Positions 36,233 through 44,653 of a DNA stretch of 64,000 nucleotides are shown in pieces. A program made the position numbers and the translations under genes. The stretch covers positions 35,636 to 99,635 of the forward strand of contig BOCB01000001.1 of assembly GCA_026002695.1 (NCBI GenBank), written 5' to 3'. Position 1 is the first letter of the stretch; each line of letters opens with the position of its first letter. Source of the DNA: Synergistales bacterium (lineage in GTDB: Bacteria > Synergistota > Synergistia > Synergistales > Synergistaceae). The notes below the pieces were generated by a model. The model did not search any database. It was given only the letters and a program-made list of their open reading frames with translations, and was not told the origin of the DNA.

Positions 36233-37223
36233 AAAAATTATACGGCGCTTTCTTTATCCCGCGCTCCGTAACTATGCCCGTGATGAGCCACGCCGGGGTA
36301 ACGTCGAACGCCGGATTCCATACGGATATATTTTGCGGCGCCCTTCTGCCTGCGGGCAGCTCGCGTATTTCGTCAGGGTCGCGCTCCTCTATCGGTATAT
36401 CCGCTCCTGAGGGAGTCTTGGGGTCTATCGTGCTGTACGGCGCGGCCGCGTAGAACGGCACGTGATGGTGTGCGGCGAGAACCGCAAGGCTGTAGGTGCC
36501 TATTTTATTGGCGGTATCCCCGTTTGCCGCTATCCTGTCCGCCCCGACTATGACGGCGTTGATGGCGCGATCCCTCATCAACGCGCCGGCCATCGAATCG
36601 CATATTAGCGTTACGTCAAAGCCGTCCTCCGCGAGCTCCCACGCCGTTATACGCGCCCCTTGCAGCAGAGGCCGCGTCTCATCGGCGTAGACCTTCATCT
36701 CCTTGCCATGCTCACGCGCCGAGCGCAGTATGCCCAGTGCCGTGCCATGACCTCCCGTCGCCATAGCTCCGGCGTTACAGTGAGTGATGACCGCGCCCCT
36801 TTCGGGCAGGAAGGACTGGCCAAACTCGCCGATCTTCCTGTTGTTGCGCACATCCTCCTCGTGTATTGTACGAGCCTCGCGCTCGAGCGCGGCGATAAAA
36901 TCACGATCGGGCAAATCCGCGAACCGCTCCGCGGTTTCCCTCATGCGCTCAAGAGCCCAGAAGAGGTTTACCGCGGTCGGGCGCGTGGAGGCAAGCTCGG
37001 CTATGGCATCCTTTACAGCCCCCCTGTCCCTTTTAGCGCCGAGCAGGACGCCATAGGCGGCGGCGATACCTATGGCCGGGGCTCCGCGAACCGCCAGCGT
37101 GCGTATTGCCTCAGCCGCTTCCGAGCAGGACTCGCAATCCCAAAAAACCAGCTTGTCGGGAAGAGCCCGCTGATCCACAATCCTGAGTTTACCGCCGAGC
37201 CACTCCAACGTTTTGGGAATCAA
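36231..37223 (-). CDS. mtnA: S-methyl-5-thioribose-1-phosphate isomerase MtnA
   Basis: A 330-residue enzyme of the eIF2B-like sugar isomerase family. It converts methylthioribose-1-phosphate to the ribulose form in methionine salvage. Signatures include R-G-A-P-A-I-G-I-A-A-A-Y-G, then T-H-C-N-A-G-A-M-A-T-G-G-H-G-T-A and G-A-D-R-I-A-A-N-G-D-T-A-N-K-I-G-T-Y. TTG 37223 is favoured with GGGGGAGGTG six bases upstream. The longer ATG frame to 37274 starts inside a family-B repeat and is unlikely. No other salvage genes are adjacent. Confidence 0.92.
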   Translation of the reverse strand: MIPKTLEWLGGKLRIVDQRALPDKLVFWDCESCSEAAEAIRTLAVRGAPAIGIAAAYGVLLGAKRDRGAVKDAIAELASTRPTAVNLFWALERMRETAERFADLPDRDFIAALEREARTIHEEDVRNNRKIGEFGQSFLPERGAVITHCNAGAMATGGHGTALGILRSAREHGKEMKVYADETRPLLQGARITAWELAEDGFDVTLICDSMAGALMRDRAINAVIVGADRIAANGDTANKIGTYSLAVLAAHHHVPFYAAAPYSTIDPKTPSGADIPIEERDPDEIRELPAGRRAPQNISVWNPAFDVTPAWLITGIVTERGIKKAPYNF

Positions 37224-37250
37224 GGGAAACACCTCCCCCTGTAAGAAATC

Positions 37251-37303
37251 AAACCGTGGGGCGCTGCCCCACACCCCTCGAGGGATAGCTCCCCCGGCCC
37301 TTA
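37251..37303. repeat. Interspersed palindromic repeat, family B
   Basis: A GTGGGGC...GCCCCAC hairpin followed by a degenerate second hairpin, directly upstream of mtnA. Confidence 0.6.
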
Positions 37304-37403
37304 GTGAAAAGTCAAAAGATTTTTTACCTGCGGCACAAAAAAGCGACTACCATGACGTAAACGGGTAATCGCCTAAAAATATACCAACAAATTACGCAGA
37401 CGG

Positions 37404-37706
37404 CTACTTCTTTTTGCCGGCCTTCGTAACGTTGACAGCTTCTTTCAGCGCCTTGCCGGCGCGAAAAACAGGAACTTTTTTGGCCGGGATGTCGATTACC
37501 TTTTGGGGATCCTGCGGATTGCGTCCTTTGCGGGCCGCTCTGTCCTGGACCTCGAAGCTCCCGAAACCAACAGCCTGAATTTTCTCACCCTTAACAAGCG
37601 CGCTTTGTATGGAAGCAAATATCGCGTCAACAACCTCAGCCGCCTTCTTTTTAGTAAGTCCTTCTACAGCCTCCGCTACATTGTTTGCCAATTCCGCTTT
37701 TGTCAC
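37404..37706 (-). CDS. hup: HU-family DNA-binding protein
   Basis: A 100-residue histone-like protein. It starts at GTG with AAGGAGG nine bases upstream. The core reads M-T-K-A-E-L, then V-G-F-G-S-F-E-V and R-K-G-R-N-P-Q-D-P-Q; the A-R-K-G-R-N-P arm inserts in the minor groove with its Pro. The C-terminal lysine tail is slightly longer than usual. HU bends and compacts DNA as a dimer. Monocistronic. Confidence 0.95.
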   Translation of the reverse strand: MTKAELANNVAEAVEGLTKKKAAEVVDAIFASIQSALVKGEKIQAVGFGSFEVQDRAARKGRNPQDPQKVIDIPAKKVPVFRAGKALKEAVNVTKAGKKK

Positions 37707-37890
37707 AATATGTCGCCTCCTTCAATAAGATTATGCAATATACAAAAAAATCATGCCTTGTGAACCGTGAAAGTCAAAGCGCGCGGCAACAAGGCTGATT
37801 ATGCACTGAAAATGCGTGGCAGTCAAGCATTTTCACAATTTTCACATACTTGCCCTTGCGATTTGTGAGATTGTGAATATACCATAACCG

Positions 37891-38907
37891 TTACAGACGG
37901 CCCATCCGCGACATTTCATCCTTCGCGGGCTGATAAGCCGGGTTTATCTGCAGCGAAAGGCTGAACCATTCGCTTGCCGCATCCTTATCGTTGAGGCGCA
38001 ACGCGCACATTCCCGCCCAATACGGCGACAGGTAGTTCATTGAGTATCTCGCCGACATGTCGGCAAACTTCACTATCGCGTCGTAATAGCGCCTGCCCTG
38101 GTATAAGTTCCATGCCTGCCTGTGCTCAATTCCAAAGCTGTTCCTTGCGGTATCGGTCAGCGGGAGGTATTTTATTACCCGCGAATCAGTCGCGTGGTTT
38201 GCGTCATACAGAGCGGACGCGTCTTTCTGCGGTTGAGGCGCAGCGGGCGGCGCGGGAGCGGGCGCCGTTTCCGGCGTCGGCGGCATTATGAAACCGCTGT
38301 GCGGAAGCGGATACGCAGACGCGACAGCGACGCCCGGTTTCCAATAATAGAAGCCGGGGGCGTTTGCAGCCGTATAAGGGTGCGCCCCCGCAAGCCTCCA
38401 TCCGTAATAATAATGCGCTATTATGCCGGATGGATTCGTTATCGGGCCGATTCTTTTCCATCTGCCCGCGTAAAAGGTATCGGGCTGCGGAGGGTTGCCG
38501 TAGAGCGTAGCAAATTTCATGCTGTCCGAACTCCCCTCGTTTATCGGCATAACTCTGTCCCCTTCCATTATGAGCCAGCCGTTGCTCGGACGTTCAACCG
38601 TGCATATGCTCTCCGTCATGGAAACGGCGCGCGCCGTTATCACGGCAATGGGTATCTTGTACTTGCCTATAACGACACCGTTGACGTCGGCGATGTCAGC
38701 GTCATCATAGTACACAAGATAGTGAGCGCCTTCTCTCACGCCATTCGACAGCCCCAAGTCCAGAACGTAGGTATCAGCCGCAATGCCGATTACCTTGCCG
38801 TCCGGAACATTGCCGGGCAGCATCCGCATCCATTCCGCGCCCGCCTCCGAGCGCCAAAGGCACAGGCAAAGCGCCGCAGCCAGAAATACCCTAAAATAAA
38901 AACGCAT
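37891..38907 (-). CDS. Exported protein with C-terminal TPR-like repeats
   Basis: A 338-residue protein of unknown function with a clear signal peptide (F-L-A-A-A-L-C-L-C-L-W) ending near G-A-E. The first 120 residues are beta-rich, with G-L-S-N-G-V-R-E-G-A-H-Y-L-V-Y, a pattern seen in FlgT-like or SH3-like periplasmic domains. A Pro/Ala linker (about residues 210-230) leads to a helical part with W-N-L-Y-Q-G-R-R-Y-Y-D-A-I-V-K-F and L-S-L-Q-I-N-P-A-Y-Q-P-A, which reads as two TPR units. Probably periplasmic. Confidence 0.6.
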   Translation of the reverse strand: MRFYFRVFLAAALCLCLWRSEAGAEWMRMLPGNVPDGKVIGIAADTYVLDLGLSNGVREGAHYLVYYDDADIADVNGVVIGKYKIPIAVITARAVSMTESICTVERPSNGWLIMEGDRVMPINEGSSDSMKFATLYGNPPQPDTFYAGRWKRIGPITNPSGIIAHYYYGWRLAGAHPYTAANAPGFYYWKPGVAVASAYPLPHSGFIMPPTPETAPAPAPPAAPQPQKDASALYDANHATDSRVIKYLPLTDTARNSFGIEHRQAWNLYQGRRYYDAIVKFADMSARYSMNYLSPYWAGMCALRLNDKDAASEWFSLSLQINPAYQPAKDEMSRMGRL

Positions 38908-38940
38908 ATTTTTTCCCCCTCAAGATTGATCGAAGTAAAG

Positions 38941-39004
38941 GCTGACGGCTCCGCGTACCAAAGCGGCGATTTCCGTTTTGGCTATTTAATCAGCCTTCCC
39001 TGAG
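38941..39004 (+). repeat. Interspersed repeat family A, core copy
   Basis: GCTGACGGCTCCGCG is followed by a CCAAAGCGG...CCGTTTTGG hairpin and a TATTTAATCAGCCTTCCCTG tail, between two exported-protein genes. Confidence 0.65.
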
Positions 39005-39032
39005 TTTTAATAAATCAGCTTAACCCGCCTCA

Positions 39033-39683
39033 TCATTCAGCTTTTTCCACAGGCGGAAACATCTGAGTGTAGTCCTGAGCAAGCGTATTTTGCGCGGGCG
39101 CGACCTGAACCTGCGGGACCGGCGCGGCCTGAGGCGTCTGATAATAACCTTGCGGCCCGGCAGGTATCATCCGGGGGACGGCGGGAGGCATAGTCTGAGG
39201 AACCGGAGCCGCTTGCTGAAGCGGCGCGGGCATATAGTTAGGCTGTCCGCCCTGATTAGGCCTGGGCACAGGCGTCTTGGGCGCGGGCGGTTGATTTCGG
39301 CGATTTTGCGGCGAAGAGGGAGCTTTCGGTGACCTAGGCTTCGCCTTCCCGGCATTCGGCGCGGAAGCACCGTACCGAGGAGGCGCCGGCGCCGTCTGAT
39401 TCTGCTGGTAGACCGATATATCGGCGCCATAATTCATTGGAACCACAAGCAGTTGCTGCCCCGGGTTATGATATGTGGCCACCCTCATATACTTCACACG
39501 CGACGAGGATATTGGCACGAGCCGTCCTCCGCGCTCCACCCTCCATCTGGTACTCCCCGGAGATATTTCGTAATACGTGGCCGGAACCTCGCTCGTCGTT
39601 ATCGTCACCGCAAACGACGGCATCTCGCTTAACAACATTACCGCACAGAACATCAAAACAAAACCTGTCTTCCTTAACACCAT
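39033..39683 (-). CDS. Exported Pro/Gln-rich protein
   Basis: A 216-residue protein of unknown function. A signal peptide (G-F-V-L-M-F-C-A-V-M-L-L) leads to a short folded part of about 70 residues with Y-Y-E-I-S-P-G-S-T-R-W-R-V-E-R-G-G. About 120 residues rich in P, Q, A and R follow, probably unstructured. Similar in style to its neighbours at 37891 and 39799, so the three may be envelope components. No known domain was recognised. Confidence 0.5.
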   Translation of the reverse strand: MVLRKTGFVLMFCAVMLLSEMPSFAVTITTSEVPATYYEISPGSTRWRVERGGRLVPISSSRVKYMRVATYHNPGQQLLVVPMNYGADISVYQQNQTAPAPPRYGASAPNAGKAKPRSPKAPSSPQNRRNQPPAPKTPVPRPNQGGQPNYMPAPLQQAAPVPQTMPPAVPRMIPAGPQGYYQTPQAAPVPQVQVAPAQNTLAQDYTQMFPPVEKAE

Positions 39684-39798
39684 AACTCGCTCTCCTCCTT
39701 GATCGCGATCTTAGATTTTACTGCCTGAATTAATAATATCACAGGACAGGGATAAACGCCACAGCGTTTTCCCTATCCTTAAACCGAAGTCGTCATAT

Positions 39799-40176
39799 CT
39801 AACGCACGTAGTACACCCCGTTCGTACCGTAATAATAAGTCGTATACTGGTACGAGACCGGTGCGGGAACGGTGACCGCCGGATAAACCGCTACCGGCGA
39901 CGGAGCAAGAACTATATTAGCTGCCGCCGGTTTTACGTTTACCGACTTAACAACGGCGACCTGCGGAACAAGAGTGACTGACTGAGCTACTGCGGTGTAG
40001 TAAGGAGTGTACACGACAGGCGAGGCATAATACGCGACAGGCGCGACAGGCGCAGTATACGCAATAGGGGCGGCATATGCGACAGGCGCGGCATAATACA
40101 CCGCCGCCTCCGAGCCGGCCGCGAAGCAGAAAGCCGCCGCGAGCGCAAATACGAACAACAGCGCGAACTTTTTCAT
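39799..40176 (-). CDS. Small exported Ala/Pro/Val/Tyr-rich repeat protein
   Basis: A 125-residue protein beginning at ATG 40176 with AAGGAGG nine bases upstream. A signal peptide is followed by imperfect repeats of A-A-P-V-A-Y, A-A-P-I-A-Y and T-A-P-V-A-P-V-A-Y, then a Y-rich end (Y-T-T-Y-Y-Y-G-T-N-G-V-Y-Y). Such cuticle-like A-P-V-A-Y repeats suggest a surface or matrix protein. The region upstream holds a 4-bp tandem repeat array. Function unknown. Confidence 0.55.
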   Translation of the reverse strand: MKKFALLFVFALAAAFCFAAGSEAAVYYAAPVAYAAPIAYTAPVAPVAYYASPVVYTPYYTAVAQSVTLVPQVAVVKSVNVKPAAANIVLAPSPVAVYPAVTVPAPVSYQYTTYYYGTNGVYYVR

Positions 40177-40805
40177 CAGATACATCCTCCTTCAGCAATT
40201 AACGCAACAAAGAAACGGAAGAACAGCGAGTAAAACAACAGTCAGCTTCTTCGGAGCCTCTATTCGTTATTTCCCCGCAATCACCTCCCGGCGCAATAAA
40301 GCGAAACCGCCGCAAACCGAGGAACCGGACAAACAACATAAGCCGCCCGCGCTATACATGCGCGGCGGAAATATCCAATCGTTTGAATGGGATGTTAGGC
40401 TGTGAGTTCTATACTCGGGATTGCGTGAAAGGTTGGCGAGATAAGGGGAGCGCGAACGAACGAACGAACGAACGAACGAACGAACGAACGAACGAACGAA
40501 CGAACGAACGAGTATGGCGGATTCCGCAGAGCTTGTCAAGAGTTTTTCGCGAAATTCCCGTCATTTTACCGAACATTCTCCGCATTTCCTACCCCTCCTC
40601 AAAAACAGTATATAAATAATATATCATTTGCTTTATTTGTCAAGCGCGGCGCGCGCCGTACCATTGCGGCTGCCCCTCCTGTGATTCCGTAAATAGCACA
40701 TTGGTTTGAACGCGTCAGGAAAAACGCCTTTTCCGTCCCAAGCCTTCGATATTGTGATAATATTGACGTGATGACGCATTCAAAGTTGTTTGAGGAGAGT
40801 ATGTT
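40177..40805. other. 629-bp intergenic region with a tetranucleotide array
   Basis: Between the divergent repeat-protein gene (minus) and trmB (plus) I see no convincing gene. The two short frames crossing the array encode only the repeat plus unrelated residues and lack ribosome sites. The 4-bp array lies 276 bases upstream of the minus-strand start and about 300 upstream of trmB. Confidence 0.6.
40453..40511. repeat. Tetranucleotide array, 14 units of CGAA
   Basis: Fourteen perfect CGAA units plus a partial one. The length makes it prone to slippage. It is in non-coding sequence, so any effect would be on promoter spacing or transcript structure. Confidence 0.97.
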
Positions 40806-41768
40806 ATGTATTGGAATTTCAGCGAAATTTTAAGGGGGCGGGAGGACGGGAGATTTTCCCGCGCGGACGGTCCGCTCTCCCTTGAGATAGGCTTCGGCAA
40901 CGGCGAATATATAGAGCGCACGGCGCGCGCGGAACGCGGTTCACTCGCCGTGGGCATAGAGGTGTCGCAGTGGTGCTTGGCGAAAGCGGCTCGGCGGGTA
41001 ATCGCGGCGGGGCTTGACAACGTCCGCCTCATGCTCGGCGACGCGAGGCATCTTTTGAAATGGGCGTTCGAGCCGTCCTGCGTGGACGCGGTATATATGA
41101 ACTACCCGTGCCCGTGGCCGAAGAGGCGTCACGCGGAGCGAAGGGTGACGACGAATCTCTTCGCGCGGCTCGTGAGATCCCGCCTCGTCGCCGGAGGGTC
41201 TTTTAATTTATTGACCGACGTCGGCTGGTACGCGGCGGAGGCGCGGGAGACGTTCGCTCGGGCGGGCTTTTCGGTGAGCGCGGCGGAGCGCGGCAGCGAG
41301 CCGGATTGCATGACAAAATACGGGCGCAAGTGGCGCGAGATGGGGCGCGAGGTTTATTCGGCGGTCGCCGTCAAAACGGGCGAGGCCGCGGGGGATTTTG
41401 AATTGGAGGACGATATGGGGGAGCATAGCGCCGAATTTGAGCCGGCTGCCGGGGAGCGCGCTTCACGCGCGGATAAACCAATCCGCGAAGCGCTTGCCTC
41501 GCTCGTCGGGGATAAAATTGAGGGGCGGGATTACATCGCGCTATTCCGCGAGATATTTTTTGCCGGCGACGGGACGGCGCTGATAGGTATAATATCCGTG
41601 GACGAGGGCTTTGAGCAGCATTACAGGATAAGGGTGATAACGGAGGAGCGTCGCGCGGTCGGCAGGCGCGCGACCGGCAGTATAGATACGATCGGATGCC
41701 CATACAGAACACCCGGCGTCCGCGCAAGTCTGAAGCACATATCGGCAAAAACAGGGGTTATATTTTAG
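40806..41768 (+). CDS. trmB: tRNA (guanine-N7)-methyltransferase TrmB with C-terminal extension
   Basis: A 320-residue protein whose first 200 residues match TrmB, which makes m7G46 in tRNA. The AdoMet site L-E-I-G-F-G-N-G-E-Y and the post-motif N-Y-P-C-P-W-P-K-R-R-H are present. The family usually reads [NF]-F-P-D-P-W-P-K-x-R-H, so the Asp is Cys here. The extra 110 C-terminal residues resemble the extension in Thermotoga-type TrmB proteins and include a Y-I-A-L-F-R-E-I-F-F segment. It heads a plus-strand gene series. Confidence 0.85.
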   Translation: MYWNFSEILRGREDGRFSRADGPLSLEIGFGNGEYIERTARAERGSLAVGIEVSQWCLAKAARRVIAAGLDNVRLMLGDARHLLKWAFEPSCVDAVYMNYPCPWPKRRHAERRVTTNLFARLVRSRLVAGGSFNLLTDVGWYAAEARETFARAGFSVSAAERGSEPDCMTKYGRKWREMGREVYSAVAVKTGEAAGDFELEDDMGEHSAEFEPAAGERASRADKPIREALASLVGDKIEGRDYIALFREIFFAGDGTALIGIISVDEGFEQHYRIRVITEERRAVGRRATGSIDTIGCPYRTPGVRASLKHISAKTGVIF

Positions 41769-41772
41769 ATCG

Positions 41773-41830
41773 CGGTCAAGGAGGGGCGCTCCCTTCCTTG
41801 CGGGGTGTGGGGCGGAGCCCCACTGTTTTA
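41773..41830. repeat. Interspersed palindromic repeat, family B, inverted copy
   Basis: An AAGGAGGGGCGCTCCCTTCC hairpin and a GTGGGGC...GCCCCAC hairpin between trmB and the kinase gene. Confidence 0.6.
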
Positions 41831-41850
41831 GTTGTCGGGGAGGCATTCTC

Positions 41851-43368
41851 ATGTTGGAAAAAATAGACTTATCCAGCAAGTTGGACAAGGAGGAGTACAA
41901 GAAAGCCGCCGAGGTGCTGCGCGAGCGCTTAGGGGAGCTGCAGCGCGCCGCCAAGGACGCGAATATGCCCGTGATGATAGTGTTCGAGGGCTGGGAGGCG
42001 TCGGGCAAGGGTACTCTGATAAACGAGCTGATACTGCCGATGGATCCTCGCGGCTTCCGCGTTTATTATGTACGCGGCGCGGCCGACGACAACCAGAGCG
42101 CGTATTGGCCTCCGATGAAGCGTTTCTGGGCGATGACGCCGCCGCGCGGAAGGATAGGCGTATTCAACAGGAGCTGGTACAGGCTCATAACCGACGAGGC
42201 GGATTCGCCCATTACTTACGGCGATATATCTTCATTCGAGAGGCAGCTCTCGCAGGACGGGTATGTAATCATAAAATTCTTCCTCCACATAAGCAAGAAG
42301 GAACAGAAAAAACGCCTCAAAAAATTGGAGCGCGACGAATCGTCCAGGTGGAGGACGAGCAAGCCTGAAGGACGCGGCTTCGAGAGTTACGACGAGACGG
42401 CGGGCAAAATTGACGAGATGATACAGTACACCGACAGGGACTTCGCGCCCTGGACCATCGTCGAGGCGACCGACAAGCGATACGCCGCGATAAAAATATT
42501 GAGCGCGGTTGTGAAGAGCGTGGAGCGCGGATTGGAGGAATACGATTTCAAAAGGAAACACGCCGAGGCCATATCCATAGACCCGCCGAGCGCGAAGGAG
42601 CGCGGGGAGGCTTCGCGGAACGAGCCGGATGTAAAGATAACGAGCGAACCGACCGTTCTGCGGAATTTGGATCTCACGAAAAAAATAGAGATAGAGGAGT
42701 ACAATGAACTCCTGCCCAAGATGCAGAAGCGCTTGCGCGAATTGCAGTATGAATTGTACCGCGTAAGGCGGCCTATGGTGATTGTCTTCGAGGGACAGGA
42801 CGCGGCGGGCAAGGGCGGCTGCATCAAGCGCCTCACTCAGCGGCTCGACCCGAGGGGTTATCAGGTTTCCCCGACCGGGGCGCCGAACGACTGGGAGAGA
42901 TCGCATCACTATTTATGGAGATTCTGGAACGTTTTCCCAAAGGCCGGACACATCGGGATATATGACAGGAGCTGGTACGGGCGCGTGATGGTCGAGCGCG
43001 TTGAGGGCTTCACCGAGGAGGCGGATTGGCGGCGCGCTTACGGCGAGATAAACGAGATGGAGGACGGGTGGGCGCGCGGCGGAGCCATTATCGTGAAGTT
43101 CTGGCTCCAGATAGACGGCGAGGAACAGCTGAGACGCTTCCAGGAGCGCGAGGAAATACCGGAGAAGAATTGGAAGATAACGGCGGAGGACTGGCGCAAC
43201 CGCGAGAAGTGGCCGGCCTACGAGGCGGCGATCGAGGACATGATGCTGCGCACGAGCACGACGTTCGCTCCGTGGACGCTCGTCGAGGCGAACGACAAGC
43301 TGTACGCCCGCGTAAAGGTCCTGCGCAAATCCATACACGCCATAGAAACGGCTATTTATAAAAATTAA
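41851..43368 (+). CDS. pap: Polyphosphate:AMP phosphotransferase (two PPK2 domains)
   Basis: A 505-residue tandem PPK2 protein (class II) that phosphorylates AMP to ADP with polyphosphate. The N-terminal domain has Walker A G-W-E-A-S-G-K-G-T and a lid-side F-N-R-S-W-Y. The C-terminal domain has G-Q-D-A-A-G-K-G-G and Y-D-R-S-W-Y-G-R. The Asp of the D-R-S-W-Y motif is kept only in the C-terminal half, so that half should be the active one, as in other fused PAP proteins. Located between trmB and an aldo/keto reductase on the same strand. Confidence 0.9.
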   Translation: MLEKIDLSSKLDKEEYKKAAEVLRERLGELQRAAKDANMPVMIVFEGWEASGKGTLINELILPMDPRGFRVYYVRGAADDNQSAYWPPMKRFWAMTPPRGRIGVFNRSWYRLITDEADSPITYGDISSFERQLSQDGYVIIKFFLHISKKEQKKRLKKLERDESSRWRTSKPEGRGFESYDETAGKIDEMIQYTDRDFAPWTIVEATDKRYAAIKILSAVVKSVERGLEEYDFKRKHAEAISIDPPSAKERGEASRNEPDVKITSEPTVLRNLDLTKKIEIEEYNELLPKMQKRLRELQYELYRVRRPMVIVFEGQDAAGKGGCIKRLTQRLDPRGYQVSPTGAPNDWERSHHYLWRFWNVFPKAGHIGIYDRSWYGRVMVERVEGFTEEADWRRAYGEINEMEDGWARGGAIIVKFWLQIDGEEQLRRFQEREEIPEKNWKITAEDWRNREKWPAYEAAIEDMMLRTSTTFAPWTLVEANDKLYARVKVLRKSIHAIETAIYKN

Positions 43369-43387
43369 GAAGGGCTGATTTGATACA

Positions 43388-44566
43388 ATGAAAATGATAA
43401 AGACGGATTCACTCGGAGTTACGACGTCGCTGATAGGTTTCGGCGCGATGCGCCTGCCTCAGACGAGCGACAACGCCGCTGACATAGACGCCGAAAAGAC
43501 ACAGGCGATGGTGGACGCCGCCATTGCCGGAGGCGTCAACTATTTCGACACGGCTTACGTGTATCATGGCGGCAAGTCCGAGGAAATCCTGCGGACGACG
43601 CTCACGTCGAAGTACAAGCGCGAGGATTATTATCTGGCGGACAAGCTCTCGGTCTTCGCGAGCAAGAGCGCCGATGAGATGAAGGCCATGTTCGGCGTCC
43701 AGCTCGAGCGCTGCGGCGCGGATTATTTCGACTTTTACCTGCTGCACTCCGTGGGGCGCGAGCGGTACGAGCAGCAGAAGGCGTTCGGCGCGTTCGATTA
43801 TATGAAGAAACTCAAGGACTCCGGCAAGGTGAGGCACATAGGCTTTTCGTTCCACGACAAGGCCGATATGCTGGAGTTCACGCTGGACAATCACCCTGAG
43901 TTCGAGTTCGTGCAGCTGCAGCTAAATTATCTCGACTGGGACAGAATGGGAGCGAAGGATATATACAGGGTCGCGAGGGAGCGCGGGCTGCCGATAATAG
44001 TGATGGAGCCGGTAAAAGGCGGCGCTCTGGCGAAGCTGCCGGACGCTGCCGCGAAGCTGAGCGGCGGCCTCGCCGACCGGGGCGGACAGGCGGCTTTCGC
44101 GCTGCGTTTCACGGCGTCGCTCGAAGGCGTAATGACCGTGCTGTCCGGTATGTCAAGCATCGAACAAGTAACCGGGAATATAAATACGTTCTCGGATTTC
44201 AAGAAATTCACCGACGGCGATACGAAGTTAGTATCCCGCGTATTGGAGGAGCTGCGTAAAATCTCCCTGATACAGTGCACGAGCTGCGGCTACTGCTTGG
44301 ACGGATGCCCCGCGAAAATCGACATACCGAAGCTGTTCGCCATATACAACGACTGGAAGAACGGCGGCGCGCTCTTCCCCGCTCAGATAGCCTACGCCGG
44401 CTTTGACGTGAAGGCTGATTCCTGCGTGTCGTGCGGCGCGTGTGCCAAGGTATGCCCGCAAAGCATAGACATCCCGGCGGAACTCGCCAAACTGCACGAG
44501 GCAATACCGAACTTCGACCTCATCCCGCCCGAGGTAAAAGAGAATTTGGCGGCCAAACAGGCTTAA
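43388..44566 (+). CDS. Aldo/keto reductase with C-terminal 4Fe-4S ferredoxin domain
   Basis: A 392-residue oxidoreductase. The first 290 residues form the AKR barrel, with G-F-G-A-M-R-L-P and Y-F-D-T-A-Y-V-Y-H-G-G-K-S-E containing the catalytic D and Y, then H-S-V near residue 119. The C-terminal 100 residues carry two cluster motifs, C-T-S-C-G-Y-C-L-D-G-C-P and C-V-S-C-G-A-C-A-K-V-C-P. Such fused enzymes are common in anaerobes; the substrate is unknown. Confidence 0.9.
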   Translation: MKMIKTDSLGVTTSLIGFGAMRLPQTSDNAADIDAEKTQAMVDAAIAGGVNYFDTAYVYHGGKSEEILRTTLTSKYKREDYYLADKLSVFASKSADEMKAMFGVQLERCGADYFDFYLLHSVGRERYEQQKAFGAFDYMKKLKDSGKVRHIGFSFHDKADMLEFTLDNHPEFEFVQLQLNYLDWDRMGAKDIYRVARERGLPIIVMEPVKGGALAKLPDAAAKLSGGLADRGGQAAFALRFTASLEGVMTVLSGMSSIEQVTGNINTFSDFKKFTDGDTKLVSRVLEELRKISLIQCTSCGYCLDGCPAKIDIPKLFAIYNDWKNGGALFPAQIAYAGFDVKADSCVSCGACAKVCPQSIDIPAELAKLHEAIPNFDLIPPEVKENLAAKQA

Positions 44567-44580
44567 TGTTGATTTATTCG

Positions 44581-44645
44581 CGGATTTATTGTCAGGAGCC
44601 TGAAGGAGCCCAAAGGGTAATGATTAAGAACCCGGCTGTCTCTGA
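44581..44645 (+). repeat. Interspersed repeat family A, upstream module only
   Basis: TTATTGTCAGGAGCC...CCCAAAGGGTAATGAT closely parallels the first half of the copy at 14832; the hairpin half is absent. Confidence 0.55.
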
Positions 44646-44653
44646 AATCTGAC

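Noticed and set aside
37223..37274. Longer start for mtnA
   Set aside because: The extra 17 codons lie in a family-B repeat; TTG 37223 has a strong ribosome site.
40441..40520. Possible CRISPR array
   Set aside because: The units are uniform 4-bp CGAA without spacers; it is a simple-sequence repeat. No cas genes are in the window.
40267..40619. Short frames of both strands crossing the CGAA array
   Set aside because: They encode mostly the repeat (N-E-R-T or S-F-V-R units), lack ribosome sites and have no other supported content.
41851..42600. Missing catalytic Asp in the N-terminal PPK2 domain as a novelty
   Set aside because: One degenerate half is usual in fused two-domain PAP proteins.
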